The notes under the pieces: model-generated
The model's input: only the letters and a program-made list of their open reading frames with translations
The model's database searches: none
Told to the model about the DNA's origin: nothing
Assembly (NCBI RefSeq): GCF_900162725.1
Contig: NZ_LT799418.1
Location: 3,551,310-3,615,309 of the forward strand
Direction: 5' to 3'
Origin: Parabacteroides sp. Marseille-P3160
Lineage (GTDB): Bacteria > Bacteroidota > Bacteroidia > Bacteroidales > Tannerellaceae
DNA length: 64,000 bases
Made by a program: the position numbers and the translations under genes
In this document: positions 34,435 to 42,424 of the stretch, one piece after another
Layout: each line of letters begins with the position of its first letter
How positions within the stretch are numbered: the first letter of the stretch is position 1

Positions 34435-35754
34435 TTACTTAGTTTTTGATAAAAAATTGAGATATGCTTCTGTCATATTATACGACATAATAGATTGAGA
34501 TAGCATCAGTTTTTGCTGAAAGAATTGAGCCTGTGCCATCAGCAAGTCTGTGGTACTCGCTAAACCTTCACGGTGACGATTGGAGAGAATACGTAATGCT
34601 TCATCTGCTTGTTCCACGCTGGCTCTTTGTTTGTTGATCTCTATTTGGGAATCGTTCAGATCTCGTTTGGTTTTATTTAGCTCTAGTTCTTCTTTCTTAA
34701 TGTGGAGGTTGAGCTCTTCTTGCATTTTATCTCGTTCAAATTGTGCCGATTTCATTTTACTCCGGTTTTGATTGCCTGAAAATATTGTCCAGCTTAGATT
34801 TACACCAACCAAGTAAGAATCATTCCCAAATTTGAAAGCTTTCGAATCATTTAAGCTATATGAGCCAAAAGCATTGATACGTGGCAGGAATGCCATTTTT
34901 GAAGATTTTACCATCATGTTAGTCGCATCTACAGCTTTGTTTAGTGCCATGATATCGGAACGATAAGACGAAAGCTCTCTATCTTGATATAGGTTTATCT
35001 CTTGCGACAATGAATCTGTTGTATACACATCGCTACTTGTTTCCAATCCCATCAGAAGACGCAGTCCGTCTGAGGCATTCTGTATATTACTTTCAGCTTT
35101 TGCCAATGCAGTTTCAATTGTATTGACTTGTACCTGAGCATTCAATACATCTGATTTTTGAACTAATCCTTGATTATAAAAATTGGAGACTGATTGATGT
35201 ATTTGTTTCACATCCGCTAACGATTTTTGAAGGATGTTTCGAGCCTGATACGACATTTGTAATTGAGTATATGCTTTTCGCACTTCAAATTCGATGTATT
35301 CTTTGGCTCGTTCCGTTTTGTATTTGTAAACTTCCTCTTGAGCTTTAGCTCCTTTGCGAGCATAGATCATATCCATATTTAACAATGGTAGCTTAGCTTC
35401 TACCTGAGCACTGTAATTTTGTCTTGCTCCCGGATTATTCAGTTTTGACGGATCGAAATCCATGGCTGTAACTGATTCTTGCTGCAAGAGAAATCCGAAA
35501 GCATTTAGTGGGTTATTTGTACTTAAAGCGGTATATTCAACCGTCACTTGTGGGAGAAAAACGGCATCTGTTTGATGATAATTTGCATTCGCTACTTTGC
35601 CATCTAAATTGGACATTTTCACATGACTGTTATTTTTCACTGCTATTTCTACAGCTTTATCAACGGTGATGTATGGTGAATTTTGCGCCTGGATAGAGAG
35701 GCCAAGCCAAATCACACTTAATGTAATAATTATCGCTCTTTTCATTTTTATCAT
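34435..35754 (-). CDS. TolC-like outer membrane efflux protein
   Basis: About 439 residues. A second ATG three codons in (35745) gives the signal peptide IIITLSVIWLGLSIQAQ. Two long coiled-coil repeats (VRKAYTQLQMSYQARNIL, and later LNKTKRDLNDSQIEINKQ and LRILSNRHREGLAS) and NAQVQVNTIETALAKAESNI are typical for TolC/OEP proteins. It is first in the tolC-MFP-RND-PII-DUF2892 operon, with a promoter and palindromic operators just upstream. Confidence 0.92.
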   Translation of the reverse strand: MIKMKRAIIITLSVIWLGLSIQAQNSPYITVDKAVEIAVKNNSHVKMSNLDGKVANANYHQTDAVFLPQVTVEYTALSTNNPLNAFGFLLQQESVTAMDFDPSKLNNPGARQNYSAQVEAKLPLLNMDMIYARKGAKAQEEVYKYKTERAKEYIEFEVRKAYTQLQMSYQARNILQKSLADVKQIHQSVSNFYNQGLVQKSDVLNAQVQVNTIETALAKAESNIQNASDGLRLLMGLETSSDVYTTDSLSQEINLYQDRELSSYRSDIMALNKAVDATNMMVKSSKMAFLPRINAFGSYSLNDSKAFKFGNDSYLVGVNLSWTIFSGNQNRSKMKSAQFERDKMQEELNLHIKKEELELNKTKRDLNDSQIEINKQRASVEQADEALRILSNRHREGLASTTDLLMAQAQFFQQKLMLSQSIMSYNMTEAYLNFLSKTK

Positions 35755-35778
35755 GTTCTTTATTATCGTTTATTTTAT

Positions 35779-35791
35779 TTTCCATTGGAAA
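35779..35791. promoter_or_regulatory. palindromic operator-like site before tolC
   Basis: TTTCCA-T-TGGAAA, a perfect 6-bp arm palindrome about 25 bases upstream of the tolC start, at the expected transcription start of the minus strand. A sister site lies at 35831-35843. A minus-strand TTnnTTTG box lies between the two, near 35800-35807. Confidence 0.6.
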
Positions 35792-35830
35792 TATACAGCA
35801 AAGGAAAATAATATTTTCTAAAGAAACAAA

Positions 35831-35843
35831 TTTCCATAGGAAA
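35831..35843. promoter_or_regulatory. second palindromic operator-like site before tolC
   Basis: TTTCC-ATA-GGAAA, the same half-site as at 35779, placed upstream of the tolC promoter around the -33 position. The pair looks like a repressor-binding arrangement. Confidence 0.5.
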
Positions 35844-35870
35844 ATATAATAAAATATTATTTATTGCGTT

Positions 35871-35905
35871 ATTATGAACATATGTTCATAATTATATTAT
35901 CTTTG
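35871..35905 (+). promoter_or_regulatory. 22-bp perfect palindrome plus -7 box before the DUF134 operon
   Basis: Positions 35871-35892 are a perfect 22-bp palindrome centred on ATGAACATATGTTCAT. Five bases later is TATCTTTG (35898-35905), a full -7 box, 31 bases before the DUF134 start. The palindrome overlaps the -33 to -7 spacer, ideal for repression. A dimeric HTH protein such as the DUF134 product could bind it. Confidence 0.7.
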
Positions 35906-35936
35906 AATGTTTTAAAACCGCAATCAAATAATATTT

Positions 35937-36329
35937 ATGGCTCGAATAAAGAAAAAGAGACTAGTCCAGATGGCTCCTTGTTTTGGAGGATTCAAGCCAT
36001 TCGGTGTACTCAATGAAAAACAGGGCAGAGTTATGATAAATATTGAAGAATACGAGGCTCTCAAGCTATGTGATTATGAACATTTGACTCAATCAGAAGC
36101 GGCAGAATTAATGAATATCTCACGCCCTACATTTACTCGTATCTATGAGAGTGTCCGATCTAAAATTGCACGGGCATTCATTGAAGGCTTACCTATTATT
36201 TATGAAGGAGGAGATAGCTTGATTGCTGAATGGTACACGTGCAATAAATGCGAAATTATATTTACGCTGAAAAATATAGGTGGAAAGAGCTGTCCCCTTT
36301 GCAAGAGTAAAGAAATTACATTAAATTAA
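35937..36329 (+). CDS. DUF134 family HTH protein
   Basis: 130 residues. The typical DUF134 sequence RIKKKRLVQMAPCFGGFKPFG is followed by an HTH (LTQSEAAELMNISRPTFTRI) and a C-terminal zinc-ribbon-like part with two CxxC pairs (CNKCEIIF and SCPLCKSK). DUF134 proteins are sigma-70 region-4-like DNA-binding proteins usually encoded beside NifX-like and MBL-fold genes, as here. It probably regulates its own operon through the palindrome at 35871-35892. Confidence 0.9.
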   Translation: MARIKKKRLVQMAPCFGGFKPFGVLNEKQGRVMINIEEYEALKLCDYEHLTQSEAAELMNISRPTFTRIYESVRSKIARAFIEGLPIIYEGGDSLIAEWYTCNKCEIIFTLKNIGGKSCPLCKSKEITLN

Positions 36330-36338
36330 TTTGAGTAA

Positions 36339-36665
36339 ATGATTATTGCGATTTCAACAGATAAAGAAGACAATTGGGATCAGCCAGTTTCGGAAAACTT
36401 TGGACGTAGTCAATGGTTCTGCTTGTATAATACGGATACCAAGATAGTGCGGTTTATTGAAAATATAGCTGGATCAACCAAACAGAATGCGGGAATAAAA
36501 ACTATAAATTTCTTACTTGAACTAAATGTTGATACTGTTCTATCAGGTCGTTTTGGTAGTATAACGACTGTTTTATTACGAGAAAAAAACATCCAGATAA
36601 TCATTCCACAGAGAACAAAAATATTAAGTGAAATTATCAATCAATTAAAAAATCAAAAGTTATGA
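36339..36665 (+). CDS. NifB/NifX family iron-molybdenum-cofactor-binding-like protein (1)
   Basis: 108 residues of the dinitrogenase Fe-Mo cofactor domain: DQPVSENFGRSQWFCLYNTD and the strand-loop ELNVDTVLSGRFGSITTVLL. The usual GPNA-like motif is altered to GRFGS. Outside nitrogen fixers these proteins have no established function. The gene overlaps the next NifX gene by 4 bases and is part of the DUF134 operon. Confidence 0.85.
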   Translation: MIIAISTDKEDNWDQPVSENFGRSQWFCLYNTDTKIVRFIENIAGSTKQNAGIKTINFLLELNVDTVLSGRFGSITTVLLREKNIQIIIPQRTKILSEIINQLKNQKL

Positions 36666-37030
36666 AAATTGCAATACCAACAAGAGCGAATGCTGTTGAT
36701 GATCATTTCGGACATTGTGAATCCTATTCTATATTTACCATCGGAGAAAATAAAAATATAGAAGGTACTGAGACATTAGCTTCTCCTCAGGGATGCGGTT
36801 GCAAAAGTAATATTGCTTCGGTTCTACAAGACAAGGATGTAACAATTATGCTTGCCGGTAATATGGGTACAGGAGCATTAAATATCCTGACAAAACATGG
36901 GATAAAAGTATATCGTGGATGTTCTGGGGATGTTACAGAGCTAGTTAATGATTTCTTGAACGGCAATGTGACCGACTCAGGAGAAGGGTGTAATCATCAT
37001 GAAGAAGGTCATCAATGCACTCATCATTAA
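36662..37030 (+). CDS. NifB/NifX family protein with Cys/His-rich tail (2)
   Basis: 122 residues. The NifX-like core is MKIAIPTRANAVDDHFGHCE, DVTIMLAGNMGTGALNILTKHG and VYRGCSGDV. An internal GCGCKSN and a C-terminal extension GEGCNHHEEGHQCTHH are rich in Cys and His, a likely metal-binding tail. It overlaps the first NifX gene by 4 bases and lies 3 bases before the MBL gene. It is the more canonical of the two. Confidence 0.9.
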   Translation: MKIAIPTRANAVDDHFGHCESYSIFTIGENKNIEGTETLASPQGCGCKSNIASVLQDKDVTIMLAGNMGTGALNILTKHGIKVYRGCSGDVTELVNDFLNGNVTDSGEGCNHHEEGHQCTHH

Positions 37031-37033
37031 TGA

Positions 37034-37876
37034 ATGAAAGCAACTGTTTTAATCGATAATAATCCGCATCCTCTACTAGACTTATATAATGAGCACGGTG
37101 TATGTATTTATTTTGAAATCGATGACCAGAAATACTTATTTGACGTAGGGGCTTCAGACAAATTTTACGTCAATGCTTTGCAATTAGGTATTGAGATAGA
37201 GGATGTTGATTATTTAGTAATTTCTCATGGGCATAATGATCATGGGGGAGGTCTAATGAAATTCCTTGAAGTAAATTCAAAAGCAAAGATTTTTATATCG
37301 TCCGAAGTGAGAAACCGATCCTTTTATTCGTATCGAAGAGAAAAAATACGGAATATAAGCTTAGACGTATCCTTATTCGAGCGATATTCCAAACGGTTTA
37401 TTTTCATTGATAGGAACTGCAAGATAAATAAAGATATCGGACTTATTTGCAAATTTACAGATCAGTTTCCGCTACCTCAGGCCAATCGTACTTTGTATGT
37501 ACAAAAATCAAATAATGAAAATCCGGATAGGTTTAGTCACGAGATAGCATTGGTTGTTAACGAGTCTAAAGAGATTATTGTTTTTTCGGGTTGCTCTCAC
37601 AATGGCATTTTGAATATTTTGCATACTTGCAGAAAATATTATCAAAAAGAAGTGCTTCTTTGTATCGGGGGTACACACCTTATAAACTCGGATGAGAGCA
37701 ATATTTATGAATCGGAAGAGGACATTTTACATATAGGACAGTATATCAATAACAATTATCCCAATATGCAAATAATAACTGGACATTGTTCTGGAAGTAA
37801 TGCCATAAAATTATTGTCTAATGATCTCAGTGATAAAATAAAAGTATTTCATAGCGGTTTTACAGTCTACACATAA
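37034..37876 (+). CDS. MBL-fold metallo-hydrolase
   Basis: 280 residues. The metal motif HxHxDH is seen as SHGHNDHGGG near residue 70, with later His in SGCSHNGILNIL and TGHCSGSN. It is the subtype often annotated as related to a dihydropteridine ribofuranosylaminobenzene phosphate synthase. It is a recurring partner of DUF134 and NifX proteins. The real substrate is unknown. Last gene of the operon. Confidence 0.88.
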   Translation: MKATVLIDNNPHPLLDLYNEHGVCIYFEIDDQKYLFDVGASDKFYVNALQLGIEIEDVDYLVISHGHNDHGGGLMKFLEVNSKAKIFISSEVRNRSFYSYRREKIRNISLDVSLFERYSKRFIFIDRNCKINKDIGLICKFTDQFPLPQANRTLYVQKSNNENPDRFSHEIALVVNESKEIIVFSGCSHNGILNILHTCRKYYQKEVLLCIGGTHLINSDESNIYESEEDILHIGQYINNNYPNMQIITGHCSGSNAIKLLSNDLSDKIKVFHSGFTVYT

Positions 37877-37895
37877 TAGGACTCTCCATATTAAA

Positions 37896-37939
37896 ATATT
37901 AAAACACATACAATTTGATAAAAGTAAGTGTTTTAATAT
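37896..37939. terminator. hairpin between convergent operons
   Basis: ATATTAAAACAC and GTGTTTTAATAT form a perfect 12-bp stem with a 20-base loop between the MBL gene and the convergent hydrolase remnant. It is AT-rich and probably a weak bidirectional terminator. Confidence 0.55.
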
Positions 37940-37965
37940 ATTTATCACGTCATACTTCAGGACTT

Positions 37966-38715
37966 TTAGCCTATTAACCATTTTTCAACCAAGACGAGCA
38001 TTTCGCTATGAAAAATAAATTCATTCTTCATACCCCAACCATGCCCCCCTAATGGAAAGATATATAATGCAGAGGGAATGTCATTTAGCTTGAGGTGTTC
38101 ATAATATACGATACTGTTTAAAGGAGATATAGCCGTATCATCATCACTACACATAATTAGACATCTCGGGGAAGTCGATGAAACATGTTTTTCTACAGAA
38201 TAATAATCAATTTCCTCCTTACTGCAGGAAATATCTAATAGTTTCTCTCGCGAAGGCTTATGTGTTAGATTATCAGACATACTGATAACAGGATAGAACA
38301 ACAAAGAAAAATCTAATTCAGAATCTTTCTCTATTCTTGTTGCCAGCGTTGCTACAATATGTCCACCAATAGAAAACCCTGCCGCTCCAATATTCCTCCT
38401 ATCAATATTCCACTCTGAGGCTCTTGACCTTATTATTTTAATTGACTGTCTTAGGTCTATCTCGGATAAATACATATGTTTTTGGGGTAAACGATAATTT
38501 AGGACAATTCCGGCTATACCTATTTTTGCTAACCACTGTGCAAACTGTCGTCCTTCATGATCGGTATTCACTTGATTAAAGCCTCCACCACCACAAATCA
38601 CAACCGCCTTTGCCGGATGAATTGCAGCTTTTGGTAAATACACATACATTTCAGGTATTCCTGCTATCTGATCATCGGGTTGATCTTATAATGGTACAGT
38701 AATGGAAGTATCCAT
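37966..38715 (-). pseudogene. alpha/beta hydrolase with an early nonsense codon
   Basis: The intact part (37966-38649, 227 codons) is an esterase of the acetyl-xylan-esterase/BD-FAE-like group: VVICGGGGFNQVNTDHEG (oxyanion side), NIGAAGFSIGGHIVATLA with the catalytic Ser, and SDDDTAISP plus GGHGWGM for Asp and His. In the same frame an ATG at 38715, one base after the mdh stop, starts MDTSITVPL and then meets TAA at 38686-38688; VPL-stop-DQPDDQ may once have been VPLYDQPDDQ. Reinitiation at 38649 might still give protein. It was coupled to mdh. Confidence 0.7.
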
Positions 38716-38716
38716 T

Positions 38717-39715
38717 TTAAATATTTGAATTAATCAAACTCCATTCACTAATTGAAGGAATAACCCCAGATTCGATAAGACTGTCTCGCAAGTTACACAA
38801 ATGAGAATAACTTTTCACCAAACTCTCATGCTCTTCGGCTGTTCCTTTAACCTTTCTATAGAATACTCCATTATTATCAAGTATAGTTTCCATAGACATC
38901 ATAACATAGTTAAACTCATCTGTAGATAAATAAACACCTACAGGCCACTCAAATTTAGTTCCACCCATAGCTGCCCTAATCATTTCTATAGATAAATAAG
39001 CAGGACTCTGAAAAGATGATCTACCTCTTAAATCTATAATATTCTTTCCTCCTTGAATAACCCTTTGTTGCAACGCTTCCCATTCGCCTCGAGTCAGGGA
39101 GGGTGTACCAATCAAGTTATCAAGTGGCTCGCCATCAATAATTGCTGTAGATGAGAACACTGCCATTTGTTCACCATGTCCTCCATAAGTTCTGCAATTT
39201 TCAATTTTATCTGGATCTACTGAAAAATATTTTGCCAATTCATTTCTTAATCGGGTACTATCCAAAGCTGCAAGGGTGCTTACTTGAGAGGGCTTTAAAC
39301 CAGAATACAAAAGTGTTAATAATCCGGTAATATCAGCTGGATTAAAAATAACAACAACATGTTTTACATCCGGACAGAAAGTTTTTATATCCTTTCCAAA
39401 TTGTATAGCGATCTCTGCATTCCCTTTCAATAAATCTTCGCGAGTCATTCCCTCTTTTCTCGCTGCTCCTCCTGATGAAACAATATACTTACTTCCAGTC
39501 AATGCTTCTTTGATATCTGAAGTCGAAGAAATATTAATTCCAGTAAATCCACATTGTAATAACTCTTCAGTAACTCCCCGAAGACCTTTTTCATAGGGAT
39601 CATATAAACAAATATTATTAGTTAAACCCATGAGAATGGCGGATTGAGCCATATTAGAGCCTATCATACCTGCAGCTCCGATAATTGTCAGCTTTTCAGC
39701 AGAAATTGTTTTCAT
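38717..39715 (-). CDS. mdh: malate dehydrogenase (NAD-dependent, Ldh/Mdh family)
   Basis: About 332 residues from the ATG at 39715 (MKTISAEKLTIIGAAGMIGS), which puts the Rossmann GAAGMIGS loop near residue 14; an upstream in-frame extension looks non-coding. NPADITGLL, TRLRNELAKYF and YGGHGEQMAVFS match the substrate-Arg and catalytic His region of Bacteroidetes Mdh. It interconverts malate and oxaloacetate. The island copy is probably a paralogue of a housekeeping gene. It is followed by the broken hydrolase. Confidence 0.85.
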   Translation of the reverse strand: MKTISAEKLTIIGAAGMIGSNMAQSAILMGLTNNICLYDPYEKGLRGVTEELLQCGFTGINISSTSDIKEALTGSKYIVSSGGAARKEGMTREDLLKGNAEIAIQFGKDIKTFCPDVKHVVVIFNPADITGLLTLLYSGLKPSQVSTLAALDSTRLRNELAKYFSVDPDKIENCRTYGGHGEQMAVFSSTAIIDGEPLDNLIGTPSLTRGEWEALQQRVIQGGKNIIDLRGRSSFQSPAYLSIEMIRAAMGGTKFEWPVGVYLSTDEFNYVMMSMETILDNNGVFYRKVKGTAEEHESLVKSYSHLCNLRDSLIESGVIPSISEWSLINSNI

Positions 39716-41077
39716 AATTTTTCTCTTTTGATTAATAACAAAGTTATACAATGAATCATAGATATATGCATATAAAATCATTATAACCCATAACAAAAAG
39801 TTATACTTATAAAACGGTATATTATGTAATATCTCATGAAAATGCACCAAGCAGATATAGTCGTCATAGAAGAATAACTGAAAAAATCTTTTATTTTAAA
39901 AAAATATGATTGATTTTATGCATTAATCTGGCATATTTGCATAAATAAATATAGTATAGGTTCGAGTTTATTTTTAATTAGTACCTCTTTTTCATTACAT
40001 ATTCTTATAAAGCATAACCTTGTAATTCAATAGTTACGAATATAAAAAGACATTTATCAAGGAGACTCTATGATTTTAGTAAAGACGATGATTATTTTTC
40101 TTTGAAAATTGCTCAGATTAGCTTACTTCAAAACTCTCTTAATAGTTTAAGCTATCCCTAGCTTATCCGTGCATTTCCTTGTTCATTTTGTAACTATTAT
40201 TATTTCTCTATTAGTTCTTTATATAAAGACATCGTTTTTGAAGGCAGATTCCCCATGTTAATTCTTTTCATTACAGAATCATAAAATGGAGGTACGAATA
40301 AATAATAATCAGAAAATGAATAAATATCTGAAGGAAATTGCCGATTTGTGCGGTATTGAGAAGCACCTCACCTATCATTTCCCTCGTCACTAAGAAAAGG
40401 CTTAGGAGCCATGCAAGAGTTTCCTTTCTCTCAATAAATACATCTTAATATTCTTTTCTTACCTAGAAGTAAGTATCAAAATCATATTAAATTATTGATC
40501 CTTTTTATTAAAAACATTGGTTACAGTAAAGGACTGCTTGTTTGAGTAGTCCTTTATTAACAATGAAGAGGATCACCAATGCGATCATCATTAATAACTT
40601 AACTGAAGTCTGTCTAAGATTTGCTTAGATTCAAATTTTAAAACTGTCTAAATCTAAGTAAATTGGCTAATTTCAAGACTGTTACCTGTTGGAGTGTTGC
40701 GATTTGCGTATATGCCTTTTTTTGTGTTTTTTTCATGAGCAAGATACACTAAAACATTTTATAAGCTATTAATCAATATATTAAAGGTTTTTCTTGTTTC
40801 TGTAGGTAACGATTTAGAAACCATCTTAGTTCTTAGATATGCTTAATTTTCTCACTATACTAAAGAGCGACTTATCTTTTGTAAAGATATAAAATTTTCG
40901 TTTTAGAGAACTGAATTTCTTAGATTTTCATCTTCAAATAGAATTTATGTGGTAGTAAAAAAATGATACTATATAGTCAAAGTTAAGATACTAAAAAACT
41001 TTTCCTCTTTCGTTACTCTTTGAAAACTTTAGATTAATATATGGATATTTCTCTCTAAGATAATTTACAAAATAAAT
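39716..41077. other. gene-poor AT-rich stretch with remnants
   Basis: About 1.36 kb upstream of mdh and the ars operon hold no intact gene. The only recognisable coding trace is the integrase remnant at 40286-40393. A hairpin AAAGGACT/AGTCCTTT (40528-40555) and a TCTAAG/CTTAGA hairpin near 40.62 kb have no clear gene attached. This looks like an old insertion or deletion scar. Confidence 0.6.
40286..40393 (+). pseudogene. remnant of a tyrosine recombinase (catalytic domain piece)
   Basis: 35 codons, ending in TAA, read RINNNQKMNKYLKEIADLCG then IEKHLTYHFPRH. This matches the part before and including the H-x-x-R box of Bacteroidetes integrases (compare QKMNEYLLEIANLCG and INKKITCHVARH in the intact integrase at 54732). 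The Arg and His are kept but the frame stops right after. It marks a former element end or a second integrase lost inside the island. Confidence 0.75.
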
Positions 41078-41095
41078 ATTCGCAATCTTGCGAAT
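41078..41095. promoter_or_regulatory. ArsR operator-like palindrome 1
   Basis: ATTCGCAA-TC-TTGCGAAT, a perfect 8-bp-arm palindrome 44 bases before the arsR ATG. The size and AT-rich shape fit SmtB/ArsR operators. Confidence 0.7.
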
Positions 41096-41105
41096 TTAAT
41101 TATTA

Positions 41106-41121
41106 TTCGTATATTTACGAA
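41106..41121. promoter_or_regulatory. ArsR operator-like palindrome 2 over the ars promoter
   Basis: TTCGTA-TATT-TACGAA, 17 bases before the arsR ATG. It includes a TATATTTA near-match to the -7 box, so ArsR binding here should block transcription directly. Confidence 0.65.
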
Positions 41122-41138
41122 CAATAAATATCGAGTCT

Positions 41139-41459
41139 ATGTCAAAGAAAGAATTAACAGCCGATCAGGAACAATTAGCCCGTTTTGCTAAAGCATTAGG
41201 ACATCCTATTCGTATTGCCATACTTGAAATGCTTGCCAATCAATCATGCTGCTATCATGGCGATATGTCAGAGGTTTTGCCCATTGCCAAAAGCACGCTG
41301 TCTCAGCATTTGAATGAACTAAAAGATGCAGGATTAATTCAGGGGACAATTACATTACCCACCGTGAAATATTGTATCAATAACGAGAACTGGAATAAAG
41401 CCAAAGAACTATTTGGTGGTTTTTTTACTCAATTACAGAAAACAGACGATGTTTGCTGA
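41139..41459 (+). CDS. arsR: ArsR family metalloid-responsive repressor
   Basis: 106 residues. The winged HTH is PIAKSTLSQHLNELKDAGLI, with the N-terminal RFAKALGHPIRIAILEML. A vicinal Cys pair (NQSCCYHGDMSE) lies just before the recognition helix, which is the ArsR-type As(III) sensing region. It leads the ars operon and very likely binds the two palindromes upstream. Confidence 0.92.
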   Translation: MSKKELTADQEQLARFAKALGHPIRIAILEMLANQSCCYHGDMSEVLPIAKSTLSQHLNELKDAGLIQGTITLPTVKYCINNENWNKAKELFGGFFTQLQKTDDVC

Positions 41460-41460
41460 T

Positions 41461-41925
41461 ATGATGAACATCAGGTTTGCAACACCAAAAGATATCCCTG
41501 CTATTAAAGAGTTGTTCCGTTCAACTATTCTTTCAGTCAATTTGAAAGACTATACACCCGAACAGGTCGGATGCTGGGCTGCAAGGGGAGAAGACGTGAG
41601 TGTATGGGAGGAACGGATAAATGAGCAATACTTTATACTTGCCGAGGAAAACAATACAATATTAGGGTTTGCTGCCCTAAAATTGTCAGGGTATTTAAAT
41701 TCTATGTTTATCCATAAGGACTATCAGGGGAAGGGCATTGCAACATTCTTACTTAAAAAGATTGAAGAATATGCACGGTTAAAAGATATTTCAGAAATAA
41801 CTGCTGATGTCAGTATTACAGCCCAACCTTTCTTCTCAAAAAAAGGCTATGTTATTTTGGAACAACAGACCGTTTGCATTGGTATTTCCATGACAAACTA
41901 TAAAATGTCAAAAGTTTTATCCTGA
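41461..41925 (+). CDS. GNAT acetyltransferase of the ars operon (ArsN-like)
   Basis: About 155 residues. I start at the ATG pair 41461/41464 (MMNIRFATPKDIPAIKEL), just after the arsR stop; the frame upstream overlaps arsR. The GNAT core is SMFIHKDYQGKGIATFLLKK with the Q/RxxGxG/A acetyl-CoA loop. It resembles the ArsN-type acetyltransferases found in ars operons, which can acetylate and inactivate organoarsenicals such as phosphinothricin-like arsenic compounds. The substrate is inferred. Confidence 0.75.
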   Translation: MMNIRFATPKDIPAIKELFRSTILSVNLKDYTPEQVGCWAARGEDVSVWEERINEQYFILAEENNTILGFAALKLSGYLNSMFIHKDYQGKGIATFLLKKIEEYARLKDISEITADVSITAQPFFSKKGYVILEQQTVCIGISMTNYKMSKVLS

Positions 41926-41998
41926 TATTTTTTTAAGATAAGCATTCGTTATTCGACGAAACAGGAACTGTTAGTATAAACACGAAATTATAAACAAT

Positions 41999-42424
41999 AT
42001 GAGAATTCTAATTCTGTGTACAGGAAATAGTTGCCGTAGCCAGATGGCACACGGATTTTTACAATCATTCGATCCTTCATTGTCTGTTTATTCCGCAGGG
42101 ACAAAAGCAAGCGGAAAGGTAAACCCGAAGGCAATAGAAGTCATGCAAGATGCAGGAGTGGATATTTCGCACCATACATCCGATAGTGTAGAGCTATATA
42201 TGAATGATGAATGGGATTATGTGATAACCGTTTGCGGTGGTGCAAATGAAAGCTGTCCTGCATTCTCAGGAAAAGTAAAGAACCGTCTGCATATCGGTTT
42301 TGATGATCCGTCCGAAGCTACGGGAACACCCGAGTTTGTTCAATCCGAGTATATCAGGGTAAGGGATGGAATCAAAACAGCATTTTATAAATTATACACC
42401 GATAAGATAAAAGGTCATGAGTAA
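41999..42424 (+). CDS. arsC: arsenate reductase, low-molecular-weight phosphatase family
   Basis: 141 residues. The P-loop [17 protein letters not shown] is near the N-terminus, with the C-x5-R nucleophile. Further cysteines are in [15 protein letters not shown], placed like the Cys relay of thioredoxin-coupled ArsC. It reduces arsenate to arsenite for export. It overlaps acr3 by 8 bases. Confidence 0.93.
   Translation: MRILILCTGNSCRSQMAHGFLQSFDPSLSVYSAGTKASGKVNPKAIEVMQDAGVDISHHTSDSVELYMNDEWDYVITVCGGANESCPAFSGKVKNRLHIGFDDPSEATGTPEFVQSEYIRVRDGIKTAFYKLYTDKIKGHE

Noticed and set aside
36339..37030. NifX-like genes as evidence of nitrogen fixation
   Set aside because: No nitrogenase structural or assembly genes are present and these families are widespread in non-fixers.
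40528..40555. AAAGGACT/AGTCCTTT hairpin as a terminator or small RNA
   Set aside because: No T-run on either strand and no gene or promoter attached; noted only as part of a scar.
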